Notes under the pieces: model-generated
Told to the model about the DNA's origin: nothing
What the model saw: the letters and a program-made list of their open reading frames with translations, nothing else
The model's database searches: none
Program-made: the position numbers and the translations under genes
Origin: Methylobacterium gnaphalii
GTDB lineage: Bacteria > Pseudomonadota > Alphaproteobacteria > Rhizobiales > Beijerinckiaceae
Length of the DNA: 64,000 nt
Reading direction: 5' to 3'
NCBI RefSeq assembly: GCF_007992215.1
Contig: NZ_BJZV01000014.1
Coordinates: 1 to 64,000 of the forward strand
Shown: positions 19,641 to 28,398 of the stretch, in pieces
How the letters are laid out: the number at the start of each line of letters is the position of its first letter
Numbering within the stretch: the stretch's first letter is position 1

Positions 19641-19987
19641 CAGTCTTTCCTTTCGGTGTCGTTGTTCAGATCGGCATCGAATTCAGCATTCTTGGCGATC
19701 GTCTGGTGGTGCCGGATGACTTCCTTGACCACAAAGGCCAGGAATTTCTCGGCGAAGTCGGGGTCGAGCTTGGCCTCGACCGCGAGTTTTCTCAGTCGGG
19801 TCACCTGGCGCGCCTCCCGGTCGGGATCGGAGGCCGGCATACCCTTGCGAGCTTTGAGCTCGCCGACCCGCTGCGTGCAGCGGAAGCGCTCGGCGAGCAG
19901 ATGAATCAGCGCCGCATCGAAATTGTCGATGCTGTCGCGCAGTCGAACGAGTTCCGGGTCGACGCCTTGTGCGGCCAGGATCGTCAT
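19640..19987 (-). CDS. Chorismate mutase, AroQ fold
   Basis: Chorismate mutase converts chorismate to prephenate in phenylalanine and tyrosine synthesis. The 115-residue helical protein has [20 protein letters not shown] (residues ~13-32) with the arginine and [14 protein letters not shown], then [16 protein letters not shown] and [22 protein letters not shown], all AroQ landmarks. It overlaps ffh by 4 nt (ATGA) and rpsP by one base. This ffh-mutase-rpsP order is, as I recall, frequent in Rhizobiales. Confidence 0.9.
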   Translation of the reverse strand: MTILAAQGVDPELVRLRDSIDNFDAALIHLLAERFRCTQRVGELKARKGMPASDPDREARQVTRLRKLAVEAKLDPDFAEKFLAFVVKEVIRHHQTIAKNAEFDADLNNDTERKD

Positions 19988-21549
19988 TTCTTCTTCCCCG
20001 GGATGAAGCCGCCGAGACCCGGCAGCTTGGGTCCACCCAGGCCCGGTAGACCGGGCATCTTCGGCATCCCGCCGCCGAGACCCGGAGGCATCGGTGGAAG
20101 CTTGCCTCCGAACTGCTTCTGCATCTGTTCAATCTGCTCTGGAGTCGGCTCGGGCATGCCGGCCGGCATCTTCATGCCGCCAGGGAGACCACCCGGCATG
20201 CCGCCGCCGAGGCCGAACATCGAACCGAGCGCCTGGCCGATGCCGCGCTTGCCCGAGCCCATCGCCTTCATCATGTCGGCCATGGTCCGATGCATCTTGA
20301 GGAGCTTGTTGATCTCCGAGACGTCAACGCCCGAACCGGCCGCGATGCGCTTCTTGCGGCTGTTCTTCAGCAGGTCCGGGTTCTTGCGCTCCTGCGGGGT
20401 CATCGAGGAGATGATCGCGCGCTGACGCTTGAACATCTTCTCGTCGAGGTTGGCACCTTCGACCTGCTTCTTCATCTGGCCCATGCCAGGCAGCATGCCC
20501 ATCAGGCCGCCGATGCCGCCCATCTTCTCCATCTGGGCAAGCTGCATGGACAAGTCTTCGAGATCGAACTTGCCCTTGCGCATCTTCTCGGCGGTGCGCA
20601 TCGCCGCCTCGGCGTCGATGGTTTCCGCCGCTTTCTCGACGAGGGAGACGATGTCGCCCATGCCGAGGATGCGGTTGGCCACGCGGGCCGGGTGAAACTC
20701 TTCGAGCGCGTCGACCTTCTCGCCGACGCCGACGAGTTTGATGGGCTTGCCTGTGACGGCGCGCATCGAGAGCGCCGCGCCACCGCGGGAATCGCCGTCC
20801 ATGCGGGTCAGCACGATGCCGGTGACGCCGATGCGTTGGTCGAAGGCGCGTGCGGTGTTCACCGCGTCCTGGCCAGTCAGCGCGTCGGCGACGAGCAGCA
20901 CTTCGTGGGGCTTCGCCACCGCCTTTACCTCGGCGGCCTCGGCCATAAGGGCATCGTCGACCGTGGTGCGGCCTGCGGTGTCGAGCATGACCACGTCGAA
21001 GCCGCCGAGGCGTGCCGCCTCCATGGCGCGACGGGCGATCTGCACGGCCGACTGACCGGCGACGATCGGCAGGCTCTCGACCTCGACCTGCTTGGCGAGC
21101 ACCGCGAGCTGCTCCATCGCCGCCGGGCGGCGGGTATCGAGGGAGGCGAGCAGGACCTTGCGCTTGTCGCGCTGGTTCAGCCGGCGGGCGATCTTGGCGG
21201 TGGTCGTCGTCTTACCCGAGCCCTGTAGGCCGACCATGAGGATGGCGACGGGGGCAGGGGCATTGAGGTCGATGATCCCGGCCTCAGTGCCGAGCATCGC
21301 CACGAGTTCGTCGTTGACGATCTTGACGACCATCTGGCCGGGCGTGACCGACTTTACGACGGTGGCGCCGACCGCCTTTTCGCGCACTGCGTCAGTGAAC
21401 CCTCGGACGACTTCCAGCGAGACGTCCGCCTCGAGCAGGGCGCGGCGCACCTCGCGCATCGCGGCGGTGACGTCGGCCTCGGTCAGGGCGCCACGGCGGG
21501 TGAGCCCGGAGAGAATGCCGGAGAGGCGGTCGGAAAGGCCTTCGAACAT
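19984..21549 (-). CDS. ffh: Signal recognition particle protein Ffh
   Basis: Ffh binds 4.5S RNA and signal peptides and, with FtsY, targets membrane proteins to SecYEG. The 521-residue product has the N domain, the GTPase G domain with GLQGSGKTTTTAKIARRL (about 108-125), VDTAGR-type MLDTAGRT and TRMDGDSRGGAALS, then the methionine-rich M domain around KMRKGKFDLEDLSMQL. The last ~100 residues form a Gly/Met/Pro-rich tail (LPGGMKMPAGMPEPTPEQIE) longer than in E. coli. First gene of this - strand operon. Confidence 0.97.
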   Translation of the reverse strand: MFEGLSDRLSGILSGLTRRGALTEADVTAAMREVRRALLEADVSLEVVRGFTDAVREKAVGATVVKSVTPGQMVVKIVNDELVAMLGTEAGIIDLNAPAPVAILMVGLQGSGKTTTTAKIARRLNQRDKRKVLLASLDTRRPAAMEQLAVLAKQVEVESLPIVAGQSAVQIARRAMEAARLGGFDVVMLDTAGRTTVDDALMAEAAEVKAVAKPHEVLLVADALTGQDAVNTARAFDQRIGVTGIVLTRMDGDSRGGAALSMRAVTGKPIKLVGVGEKVDALEEFHPARVANRILGMGDIVSLVEKAAETIDAEAAMRTAEKMRKGKFDLEDLSMQLAQMEKMGGIGGLMGMLPGMGQMKKQVEGANLDEKMFKRQRAIISSMTPQERKNPDLLKNSRKKRIAAGSGVDVSEINKLLKMHRTMADMMKAMGSGKRGIGQALGSMFGLGGGMPGGLPGGMKMPAGMPEPTPEQIEQMQKQFGGKLPPMPPGLGGGMPKMPGLPGLGGPKLPGLGGFIPGKKK

Positions 21550-21564
21550 GCGGGTCCCGGTCGC

Positions 21565-21786
21565 CTACTGATAGATGCCGGCATTCGCCGCGCGGCGCGC
21601 CTGCAGCGCATCCTCGAAGCTCGCCACGGCGCGGGCGAACTTGTCCCGGCACTCGGCATTACAGAACCCGACGACGGCGCCATTGTAGAGCGTCAGCGAG
21701 TCGGCCGAGATCGGCTTACCCGACCAGGGGCAAATCTCGTTGATCGCATCCTCGATGCGCAGAGTGGTCTCGCTTGCAGGCGCCAT
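21565..21786 (-). CDS. Small YHS/TRASH-like zinc-ribbon protein
   Basis: A 73-residue protein with cysteines in INEICPWSGKPISADS (near residue 19) and GFCNAECRDKFARAVASFED (near residues 43-50), a CxxxGxxx..CxxxC layout like YHS/TRASH metal-binding domains. I recall relatives labelled glutathione S-transferase in rhizobial genomes, which this length does not support. The ATG at 21786 was preferred to a much longer open frame, which lacks family features. It lies just upstream of ffh and points the same way. Function unknown. Confidence 0.7.
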   Translation of the reverse strand: MAPASETTLRIEDAINEICPWSGKPISADSLTLYNGAVVGFCNAECRDKFARAVASFEDALQARRAANAGIYQ

Positions 21787-22054
21787 GGGCTGCTGCTTGC
21801 CTCGCCAGTGAGAACGCACGCCGCCAACGCAAAGCCCGCCCGAGGGCGCAGACGCGCTGTCGGGCGTTGACCTCCGGCCTCTCGGACCGGTCAGTGGCTC
21901 TCGGTGACGACATGTCGTCGGATTGAGCCGTGGGCGGTAGGCCGTACCGGCGTTCAAGTCAAGATCCCGCGCCGGTACGTGCCTGATCGCGGTAAGCTTT
22001 ACCATTCATTAAGCATGTCCGGTTGAAATACCCTCGAAATCGAGGATCCAGCCG

Positions 22055-22507
22055 ATGTCGGAACCTGCTCGTAACGCTTCTCTCCACGACACCACGAGCC
22101 GGCCCTCGACCCAGCCGGGTCCGCTGCGCGACTGGCTCGCTGCCATGCGAGCGACGACACCCGAGGGCCGCCAGCAGGGGCCCGAGGCACCGCAACCGGC
22201 TGCCGAGGCTTCCAAACAGGCCGGCTGGGCGCCACGCCTCGTCGCGACCGTCGACGCGCCGCAGGCTCAGTCCCAGGATGATGAAGTCGCCGAGCTCATT
22301 GCCGAGAACATGATGCTGAAGGCCAAGCTGCGGCTCGCGGCGGACCGTCAGGACGAGTTCCAAATCCTGCTCGCCCAGGAGATCCGAGAGCTGCGCGGTC
22401 ACGTTACCGAAGAGATCGCCAAGTTGGAGGATCTGCGCGAGGAGCGCGATCTCTGGAAGGCGCGCTGCGAGGCGCTGATGCAGCCGCTCTTCAACGGCAC
22501 GCGCTGA
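22055..22507 (+). CDS. Hypothetical coiled-coil protein
   Basis: A 150-residue soluble protein I do not recognise. The first ~70 residues are Pro/Ala/Gln-rich and look disordered. From residue ~74 (QSQDDEVAELIAENMMLKAK) to 140 it is a continuous heptad-like helix with EILLAQEIRELRGHVTEEIA-type spacing and ERDLWKARCEALM. The product could be a scaffold or small adaptor. It is followed by a clear terminator, and its upstream region on the other strand belongs to the YHS-like gene. Confidence 0.7.
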   Translation: MSEPARNASLHDTTSRPSTQPGPLRDWLAAMRATTPEGRQQGPEAPQPAAEASKQAGWAPRLVATVDAPQAQSQDDEVAELIAENMMLKAKLRLAADRQDEFQILLAQEIRELRGHVTEEIAKLEDLREERDLWKARCEALMQPLFNGTR

Positions 22508-22532
22508 CCCCTTCTCCAAACCCCAAAAGCCG

Positions 22533-22563
22533 AAGGGCCGCCCCGACGAGGGCGGCCCTTCCA
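22533..22563. terminator. Bidirectional terminator-like hairpin
   Basis: AAGGGCCGCCC at 22533-22543 pairs with GGGCGGCCCTT at 22550-22560, and CCATT or CGGCTTTTGGGG follow on the two strands. It lies 26 nt after the coiled-coil gene. On the - strand it would end the transcript of the small ORF at 22610-22678. Confidence 0.75.
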
Positions 22564-22609
22564 TTGCCGAACCGCGGTCCGACGAAACCTGTAGCGTATC
22601 CCGCGAGCG

Positions 22610-22678
22610 CTAGATGCACTCGCCGGAGGTAACGGTCCAGGTCCTGGTCGCCGACAGCGGCTGATGACAATGAGACAC
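22610..22678 (-). CDS. Possible 22-residue ORF with a perfect extended Shine-Dalgarno sequence
   Basis: A GTG-started ORF of 22 codons that begins MSHCHQPLS and ends TSGECI, with two Cys and two His. Directly before it the - strand reads GAAAGGAGGTGATCCAG, a 17-nt complement of the 3' end of 16S rRNA (+ strand 22678-22694), much longer than normal SD pairing. A hairpin terminator lies 50-80 nt beyond its stop. The 198 nt between its start side and the divergent Rieske gene could hold promoters. I do not recognise the peptide; it could also be a regulatory RNA only. Confidence 0.45.
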   Translation of the reverse strand: MSHCHQPLSATRTWTVTSGECI

Positions 22679-22876
22679 TGGATCACCTCCTTTCGTTCGT
22701 TGCTGAGACCCCGAAGGTAGGGACTGCAGGCGGCTTTCGTAAAGCCCTCTGCCTGCGCCCTCTCGCCGCAATGCACAAATGGGTGCGGGGTCGTGCTGCT
22801 GGCAACGTCTTCGCCGGCGGCGTAAGAGGACCCGACCGCGCCTCACAGGTGCCGCCTCAGACGAACCAGGCCTTCC

Positions 22877-23968
22877 ATGCTCGCCGCGACGACGCGCGCC
22901 GCAGACGACACCGTATCCGACGCGCTCGATCCCAAGGCGATGCGCGAGCCTTTGCCGAACGCCTGGTACTGCGTCGGCCAGGCAGCAACCCTCAAGGCCG
23001 GCGGGATGCGACCGGTGGAGTTGAACGGCGAGCAGATCGTCGTCGGCCGTGATGCCTCGGGCGTTCTGTTCGCGATGCGCGACCGCTGCCCGCATCGCGG
23101 CATGGCGCTGTCCAAGGGCCGCTTCGACGGCGCTTCCGTGATGTGCCCCTTTCACGGCTGGCGTTTCGGAACAGACGGACGCTGCCGCGACGTGCCGACC
23201 CTGTCGGAGACCGACTCCTCCGACTTCTCGCGCATCGTCGTGCAACGCTTCCCTGTGATCGAGAGCGCCGGCTTCCTCTGGATCAACCCCTATCTCGGCC
23301 CAGCTACCGCGCAGGACGTTCCGGCCGTGCCGGAACTCGGCTTCGAGGCGGCCGGCTGCCTCGTGGTCGAGCTGGTGGTGGAGGCGAGCTTCGACCTGAC
23401 GACGCTCAGCCTGGTCGATCCCGGGCACGTCGCCTTCGTGCACGATTCCTGGTGGTTCCGGCCCTCGAAGGAGCTGCGCGAGAAGGTGAAGACCTTCATC
23501 CCGGTGCCGCACGGCTTCGTCATGTCGAGCCACGCCACGACGAAGTCTTCGCCGGTCTACAAGCTGCTTGGCGGCGTACCGGATGTCGAGATCGAGTTCC
23601 GGCTGCCGGGCGTGCGGCTGGAGCGCATCGTGGCCGGCGACAAGCGGGTGGCGAACTACACCTTCGCAACGCCGCTCTCGAACAACCGTACCATGCTCAC
23701 CAACGCACTCTACTGGAGCATGCCGCTGCTCAACCTGCTGAAGCCTGTAGCGCGGCCGCTCATGCGGCAGTTCCTGAGCCAGGACCAGCAGGTGCTTCAG
23801 CACGCCCAGGCCGGTCTCGACCGCAAGCCGACCATGGTGCTGCTCGGCCAGGGCGATCTGCCCTCGCAATGGTATTTCCGCCTGAAACGCGAGGCGCTTG
23901 ACGCGGCGCGCACCGGACGCACCTTCGAGAACCCGCTCACCCAGCAGGAGCTGCGCTGGCGTTCCTGA
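22877..23968 (+). CDS. Rieske-type non-heme iron oxygenase
   Basis: A 363-residue oxygenase. The Rieske cluster ligands are complete as RCPHRG (C71, H73) and MCPFHGW (C90, H93). The catalytic iron site follows as DPGHVAFVH (D181, H184, H189), the layout of PrnD/pheophorbide-oxygenase or vanillate-demethylase-like enzymes. The C-terminal domain shows no further motif. No ferredoxin or reductase gene lies nearby, so its electron donor is elsewhere. Substrate unknown. Start ATG at 22877 has no strong SD. Confidence 0.88.
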   Translation: MLAATTRAADDTVSDALDPKAMREPLPNAWYCVGQAATLKAGGMRPVELNGEQIVVGRDASGVLFAMRDRCPHRGMALSKGRFDGASVMCPFHGWRFGTDGRCRDVPTLSETDSSDFSRIVVQRFPVIESAGFLWINPYLGPATAQDVPAVPELGFEAAGCLVVELVVEASFDLTTLSLVDPGHVAFVHDSWWFRPSKELREKVKTFIPVPHGFVMSSHATTKSSPVYKLLGGVPDVEIEFRLPGVRLERIVAGDKRVANYTFATPLSNNRTMLTNALYWSMPLLNLLKPVARPLMRQFLSQDQQVLQHAQAGLDRKPTMVLLGQGDLPSQWYFRLKREALDAARTGRTFENPLTQQELRWRS

Positions 23969-23975
23969 GCCGCGC

Positions 23976-25202
23976 TCAGTTCGCCGAAGCGGTATGCTGG
24001 GCGAGTGGCTCACCGGCGACATGGACGGTATCGCCTGTGGTGATGAATTCCTGCGGGTTGTCGATGAGCCGCGAGCTCAGCATCACGCCGCTGCGGACTT
24101 CGACATCGTTGCCGAGATTGCGGCCGAGATTGACCGGCTTCAGCTCAACCTTGTTGGCCTGGACTTCCGCGACGAAGGTGCCGTTCCGGTTGAACATCAG
24201 CGCAGTCACCGGGATGCGCAGCGTGTCCGGGTTCGACGGAATGTGGAACTGGACCTGCGTGAACGCACCGGGCCAAAGATCGCCGTTCGGATTGTCGGCC
24301 TGTAGCTCGACAAGGCCCTTGCGGGATTCCTCCGAAACGGCATTGGCGGTCGAGGTCACCTCGGCAGTGAAACTCTTCTCGTGGCCCGGAACGCTCAGTG
24401 TCGCCTTCAGGCCGGGCTTCATGGCCGCCAGGAAGGCTTGCGGCACGTCCACGTAGATCCGCATGCGGCTGATGTCGGAGATCCGGAAGAGCGGGCGCCC
24501 GGCCGTACCACCTGCCGTCAGCAGGTCGCCGACATTGATGGTGCGGGCGGTGACGATGCCATCGAAGGGCGCCCTGATCTGCTTGAAGCGCGACAGCTCC
24601 TCAAGACGGCCGACGACCGCCTGCTGCACCACAAGGTTCGCCTTGGCGACCGACAGGGCCGCGGTCCGCGACGCGGCGGTGAAGCGATCGGTGTCGCCGC
24701 GCTCCTCGCTTGACCAGCCCTGCTGGACGAGCCGCGAGGTTCTGCGGTTGGTAGCCTCGCTCATGTCGGAATTCGCCTGGGCCTGCTGCACGGCGGCCTC
24801 GAGCTGCAACAGCGTGGCGCGCGCCTCGGCGAGTTGCTGGTCGAGATCGGGGGCCGAGATTTCTGCAAGCACGTCGCCCTTGCGGACGCGGGCACCGATA
24901 TCCTTGTTCCAGGCGCTGACGTAGCCGCTGGCGCGGGCGTAGAGCGGCGCCGAGGACATCGCAGCGAGCGAGCCGGGCAGGGTCAGGTCCTCGCTCTGCG
25001 GACCGCGTTTGGCCTGGACGACGCTCACCGTCGGGATCGACTGCGCCTCGGTCCAGGCTGCGGTCTCCTGCATGCCCTTCGCCCGGCCGGTGATGCCGGA
25101 ATACGCGAGGAAGGCCGCGCCGACGGACACACCGCAAAGAAGAAGGAACAGCTTGCGCTTCGAGGGCGCAGGCGCCGTGACGGGGCCTTGGGCAGAATGC
25201 AT
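23976..25202 (-). CDS. RND efflux periplasmic adaptor (HlyD/MFP family)
   Basis: The adaptor links the inner-membrane RND pump to an outer-membrane channel. The ATG at 25202 gives 408 residues with one N-terminal membrane anchor (KRKLFLLLCGVSVGAAFLAY, ~15-34). LPGSLAAMSSAPLYARASGY and VRKGDVLAEI mark the lipoyl halves around a hairpin; IRAPFDGIVTARTINVGDLL, PLFRISDISRMRIYVDVPQ and PGAFTQVQFHIPS are beta-barrel landmarks. It is encoded 10 nt after the pump gene's stop, so one operon. No outer-membrane channel gene is present. Confidence 0.93.
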   Translation of the reverse strand: MHSAQGPVTAPAPSKRKLFLLLCGVSVGAAFLAYSGITGRAKGMQETAAWTEAQSIPTVSVVQAKRGPQSEDLTLPGSLAAMSSAPLYARASGYVSAWNKDIGARVRKGDVLAEISAPDLDQQLAEARATLLQLEAAVQQAQANSDMSEATNRRTSRLVQQGWSSEERGDTDRFTAASRTAALSVAKANLVVQQAVVGRLEELSRFKQIRAPFDGIVTARTINVGDLLTAGGTAGRPLFRISDISRMRIYVDVPQAFLAAMKPGLKATLSVPGHEKSFTAEVTSTANAVSEESRKGLVELQADNPNGDLWPGAFTQVQFHIPSNPDTLRIPVTALMFNRNGTFVAEVQANKVELKPVNLGRNLGNDVEVRSGVMLSSRLIDNPQEFITTGDTVHVAGEPLAQHTASAN

Positions 25203-25212
25203 GGCGTTCGGC

Positions 25213-28200
25213 TCAGACGGACGGGGATGGGAGGGCAGACGGCATGTCCGCGTCGGCGTGCCGCTTCGCACGCCCGTGGACGATACTGAACACCACTGGG
25301 ACGAAGAGGAGCGTTGCGGCCGTGGCGAAGAGCAGGCCGCCGATGACGGCGCGGCCGAGCGGCGCGTTCTGGCCAGGCTCTATCGCCATAGGCGCCATGC
25401 CGATCATCATGGCGAGCGCCGTCATGACGACCGGCCGCAGCCGGGTCGCGCCGGCCGCAAGAGCTGATTGGACCGCGTCGTAGCCGGCTTTGAGCTGTTC
25501 GCGCGCGAAGCTGATCACCAGGATCGAGTTGGCGGTTGCTACACCCATGCACATGATCGCGCCGGTAAGTGCCGGCACCGAGACCGTGGTCTGCGTGATG
25601 AACAGCATCCAGACGATCCCGGCGAGCGCTGCTGGCAGCGCCATGATGATCACGAACGGGTCGAGCCAGGATTGGAAGTTCACGACGATCAGCAGGTAGA
25701 TGAGCACGATCGAGAAGGCCAAGCCGATGAGCAACTGCCGGTAGGCGCTTGCCATGGTGGCGGACTGGCCGCGCACGGACACGGTCGCGCCCTTCGGCAG
25801 GCTGTCCTTCGTTTCGTCGATGATCGTCTGCACGTCCGAGGCGGTGGCGCCGAGGTCGCGATCCTGCGTGGCGGCCAGAATGTTGACCGTCGGCGCGACG
25901 TTGTAGTGCGTGACAACGGCGCTGTGTGGCTCCGGCGAGATGTTCGCCAGGCCGCCGAGCAACTGCATCGAGCGGGCGGCGGTAATCGGCAGGTTCCTGA
26001 GCTCGCCGAGCGTATCAATCGAATATTGTGGCGTCTGCACCGAGACCGGATAGGAGACGCCGTTCTTCGGATCGAGCCAGTAGGTCGGGGCTGTCTGCGT
26101 ACTGCCCGAGAGGCTCGCCTGGATGCTTGACGCAGCGTCGCCCTCGGTCAGACCGACCACCCTAGCAAATTCGCGGTTGAAGTCGACCCGCAGGCCCGGA
26201 CCCTTCGACTGCTCCTGGATGCGGGCGTCGGCCACGCCGGTGACGTGGCGGATGCGGGAGAGCAACTGATGGGCGTAGGCGCGGTTCGCCTCGGCATTGC
26301 CGCCCGCGATCTGCACGTCGAGCGCCGCCGGCGAGCCGAAATTCAGGATCTGGCTGACGATGTCGGGCGGCAGGAACGAGAAGGTCACGCCGGGGAAGTC
26401 CCGCGGCAAGCGCTCGCGCAGGGTCTTGGTGATCTCGGCGCTTGAGGTCTCACCCTCGTGCAGCGTCACCAGCATGTCGGCATCGAACGTGCCGATGGTG
26501 CCGCTGTTGCTATAGGAGACGTTGATGCCGCTGATCGGCAGGCCGATGTTGTTGACGATGCTCGCCACGCGCTCGGTTGGGATCAACGCGCGCACACGCG
26601 CCTCCACCCGTCCAGCCAGCGCCGTCGTCTCCTCTATGCGCGTGCCGGTTGGCGCCCTCAGGTGAATCCGCAGGGCCGCCGCATCGGTTGTCGGGAAGAA
26701 GTCGGTTCCGAGATAGGGGAGCAGCCCGAACGAGAGCAGCACCACGCCGATGAAGCCAAAGGAGAAGTGGTACTTGCGCGAGAGCGCCAGCCCGAGCAGG
26801 CCAAGATAGGCCTGCCGGAACCGCTCGAAGCGCCGCTCGAAGCCCTGCTGGAAGCGTCCGAAGACGCCGAGTTGCTGGGGTGCGCCATCCGTGCCCGGCG
26901 CATGGTGCTGGGCTTGGTGCGCCAGCAGGTAGCGCGCCAGCGTCGGCACCACGGTGTAGGTGAGAACGTAGGACGCGATCATCGCGAAGACGACCGCCAT
27001 CGCCAGCGGGCGGAACAGGAAGCCCGCCACGCCGCCGAGCGCCAGCAGCGGCACGAAGGCGATGCAGATGCAGAACAGCGCGACGGTGGCCGGCGGCATG
27101 ATCTCTTGCGCGCCAAGCGTGATCGCCGTGACAATGTCCTCGCCGAACTCTTCCATGTGCCGGTTGATGTTCTCGATGGTCACCGTGGCGTCGTCGACCA
27201 GGATGCCAACAGCGAGCGCGAGGCCGCCGAGCGTCATCACGTTGATGGTCTGACCCAGCGCCGAAAGGGCGATCAGCGAGCACAGCACCGCAAGCGGGAT
27301 GGATACCGTAATGATCAGGGTCGAGCGCCAGGAGCCAAGAAAGACCAGGATCATGAAGCCGGTCAGCGCGGCGGCGATGATGCCCTCGCGCACTACCGCG
27401 ACCACCGAGTCCTTCACGAAGCCCGACTGGTCGGCCACGTATTTCATGTCGACGCCCGGGGGCAGCGTCGCCTGGATCGCAGGCAGGCGCGCCTTGATGC
27501 CGGCGATGATGTCGAGCGTCGAGGCGTTGCCGATCTTCATGATCGACAAGAGGACGCCCTTCTTGCCGTCGAGCTGGACCACGTTGGTCTGAGGCGGCGA
27601 GCCGTTGCGGACATGGGCTACGTCGCGGATGAACACTGTGGCTCCATCCACGACCTTGATCGGCAGGTTGTTGAACTCCTCGATCGTCTTCGGCGAGTCG
27701 TTGAGATCAACGATCCACTCGTAGCTGCCGATCTTCTGCGTGCCGACCGGCGTGATCAGGTTCTGGCGTGCCAGGGCAGCCCCGACATCGGATGCCGACA
27801 GGTTGTGCGCATGCAGTGCCGACTGGTCGAGGTCGATCTGAACCTGCCGCGCTACGCCGCCATACGGATAGGGCATCTGCGCGCCCGGAACTGTCGTGAG
27901 CTGGGGCCGGATGAAGTTGACCGCGAGGTCCTGAAGCGCGCTCTGCGAAAGCGTGTTGCTCGACAAGGCGAGCTGGATGATCGGCACACTCGACGCGTTA
28001 TAGGTCAGCATCAGCGGCGGCGTGATGCCGGCCGGAAGCTGCTTCAACATCGTCTGCGAGATCGACGTGACCTGTGCTTGGGCCGCTGTGATGTCGACGT
28101 TGGGCTGGAAGTAGATCTTCACGATGCCGTAGCCGGGCACCGATTGGGACTCGGTATGCTCGATGTCGTTGACGGTCGTGGTCAGCACGCGCTCGAAAAC

Positions 28201-28398
28201 CGAGACGATGCGGCCAGACATGTCGTCGGGCGGCAGGCCAGTATACTGCCAGACCACGCTGATGACTGGAATGCCGATACTTGGGAAGATATCGGTCGGC
28301 GTCCGGAAGATCGACATGACCCCGAAGATCAGGATCAGGATCGACATCACGACGAAGGTGTAGGGGCGAACTAGCGCAAGTCGGACGATCGACGCCAT
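25213..28398 (-). CDS. RND-family efflux pump, inner-membrane permease
   Basis: A 1061-residue AcrB/HAE1-type or multidrug proton antiporter. It has twelve expected membrane helices in two halves, with large periplasmic loops. The proton-relay pair is visible in GGLALAVGILVDDATVTIEN as D402-D403, and TINVMTLGGLALAVG is the conserved TM4 entry. The second half has the equivalent VPALTGAIMCMGVATANSIL without Asp, as normal. Starts at the conserved MASIVRLALVRPYTFVVMS. The 377-nt upstream region is AT-rich and likely regulatory. Substrate not predictable. Confidence 0.93.
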   Translation of the reverse strand: MASIVRLALVRPYTFVVMSILILIFGVMSIFRTPTDIFPSIGIPVISVVWQYTGLPPDDMSGRIVSVFERVLTTTVNDIEHTESQSVPGYGIVKIYFQPNVDITAAQAQVTSISQTMLKQLPAGITPPLMLTYNASSVPIIQLALSSNTLSQSALQDLAVNFIRPQLTTVPGAQMPYPYGGVARQVQIDLDQSALHAHNLSASDVGAALARQNLITPVGTQKIGSYEWIVDLNDSPKTIEEFNNLPIKVVDGATVFIRDVAHVRNGSPPQTNVVQLDGKKGVLLSIMKIGNASTLDIIAGIKARLPAIQATLPPGVDMKYVADQSGFVKDSVVAVVREGIIAAALTGFMILVFLGSWRSTLIITVSIPLAVLCSLIALSALGQTINVMTLGGLALAVGILVDDATVTIENINRHMEEFGEDIVTAITLGAQEIMPPATVALFCICIAFVPLLALGGVAGFLFRPLAMAVVFAMIASYVLTYTVVPTLARYLLAHQAQHHAPGTDGAPQQLGVFGRFQQGFERRFERFRQAYLGLLGLALSRKYHFSFGFIGVVLLSFGLLPYLGTDFFPTTDAAALRIHLRAPTGTRIEETTALAGRVEARVRALIPTERVASIVNNIGLPISGINVSYSNSGTIGTFDADMLVTLHEGETSSAEITKTLRERLPRDFPGVTFSFLPPDIVSQILNFGSPAALDVQIAGGNAEANRAYAHQLLSRIRHVTGVADARIQEQSKGPGLRVDFNREFARVVGLTEGDAASSIQASLSGSTQTAPTYWLDPKNGVSYPVSVQTPQYSIDTLGELRNLPITAARSMQLLGGLANISPEPHSAVVTHYNVAPTVNILAATQDRDLGATASDVQTIIDETKDSLPKGATVSVRGQSATMASAYRQLLIGLAFSIVLIYLLIVVNFQSWLDPFVIIMALPAALAGIVWMLFITQTTVSVPALTGAIMCMGVATANSILVISFAREQLKAGYDAVQSALAAGATRLRPVVMTALAMMIGMAPMAIEPGQNAPLGRAVIGGLLFATAATLLFVPVVFSIVHGRAKRHADADMPSALPSPSV

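Larger units (their letters stand above)
22508..22876. other. Intergenic region between coiled-coil gene and Rieske gene
   Basis: This 369-nt stretch holds the hairpin terminator at 22533-22563, the 22-codon ORF on the - strand at 22610-22678 and its extended SD at 22678-22694. The remainder, 22695-22876, would contain divergent promoters for that ORF and for the Rieske gene; I see no convincing hexamers there. Confidence 0.5.

Noticed and set aside
22678..22694. 17-nt identity to the 3' end of 16S rRNA on the + strand
   Set aside because: Not an rRNA gene fragment: nothing else of 16S surrounds it. It is explained by the complementary extended SD of the small ORF on the - strand.
26458..28374. 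A 638-codon open frame on the + strand inside the RND permease gene
   Set aside because: Antisense shadow of an unmistakable RND pump; its translation is Arg/His/Asp-rich low-complexity, without any motif.
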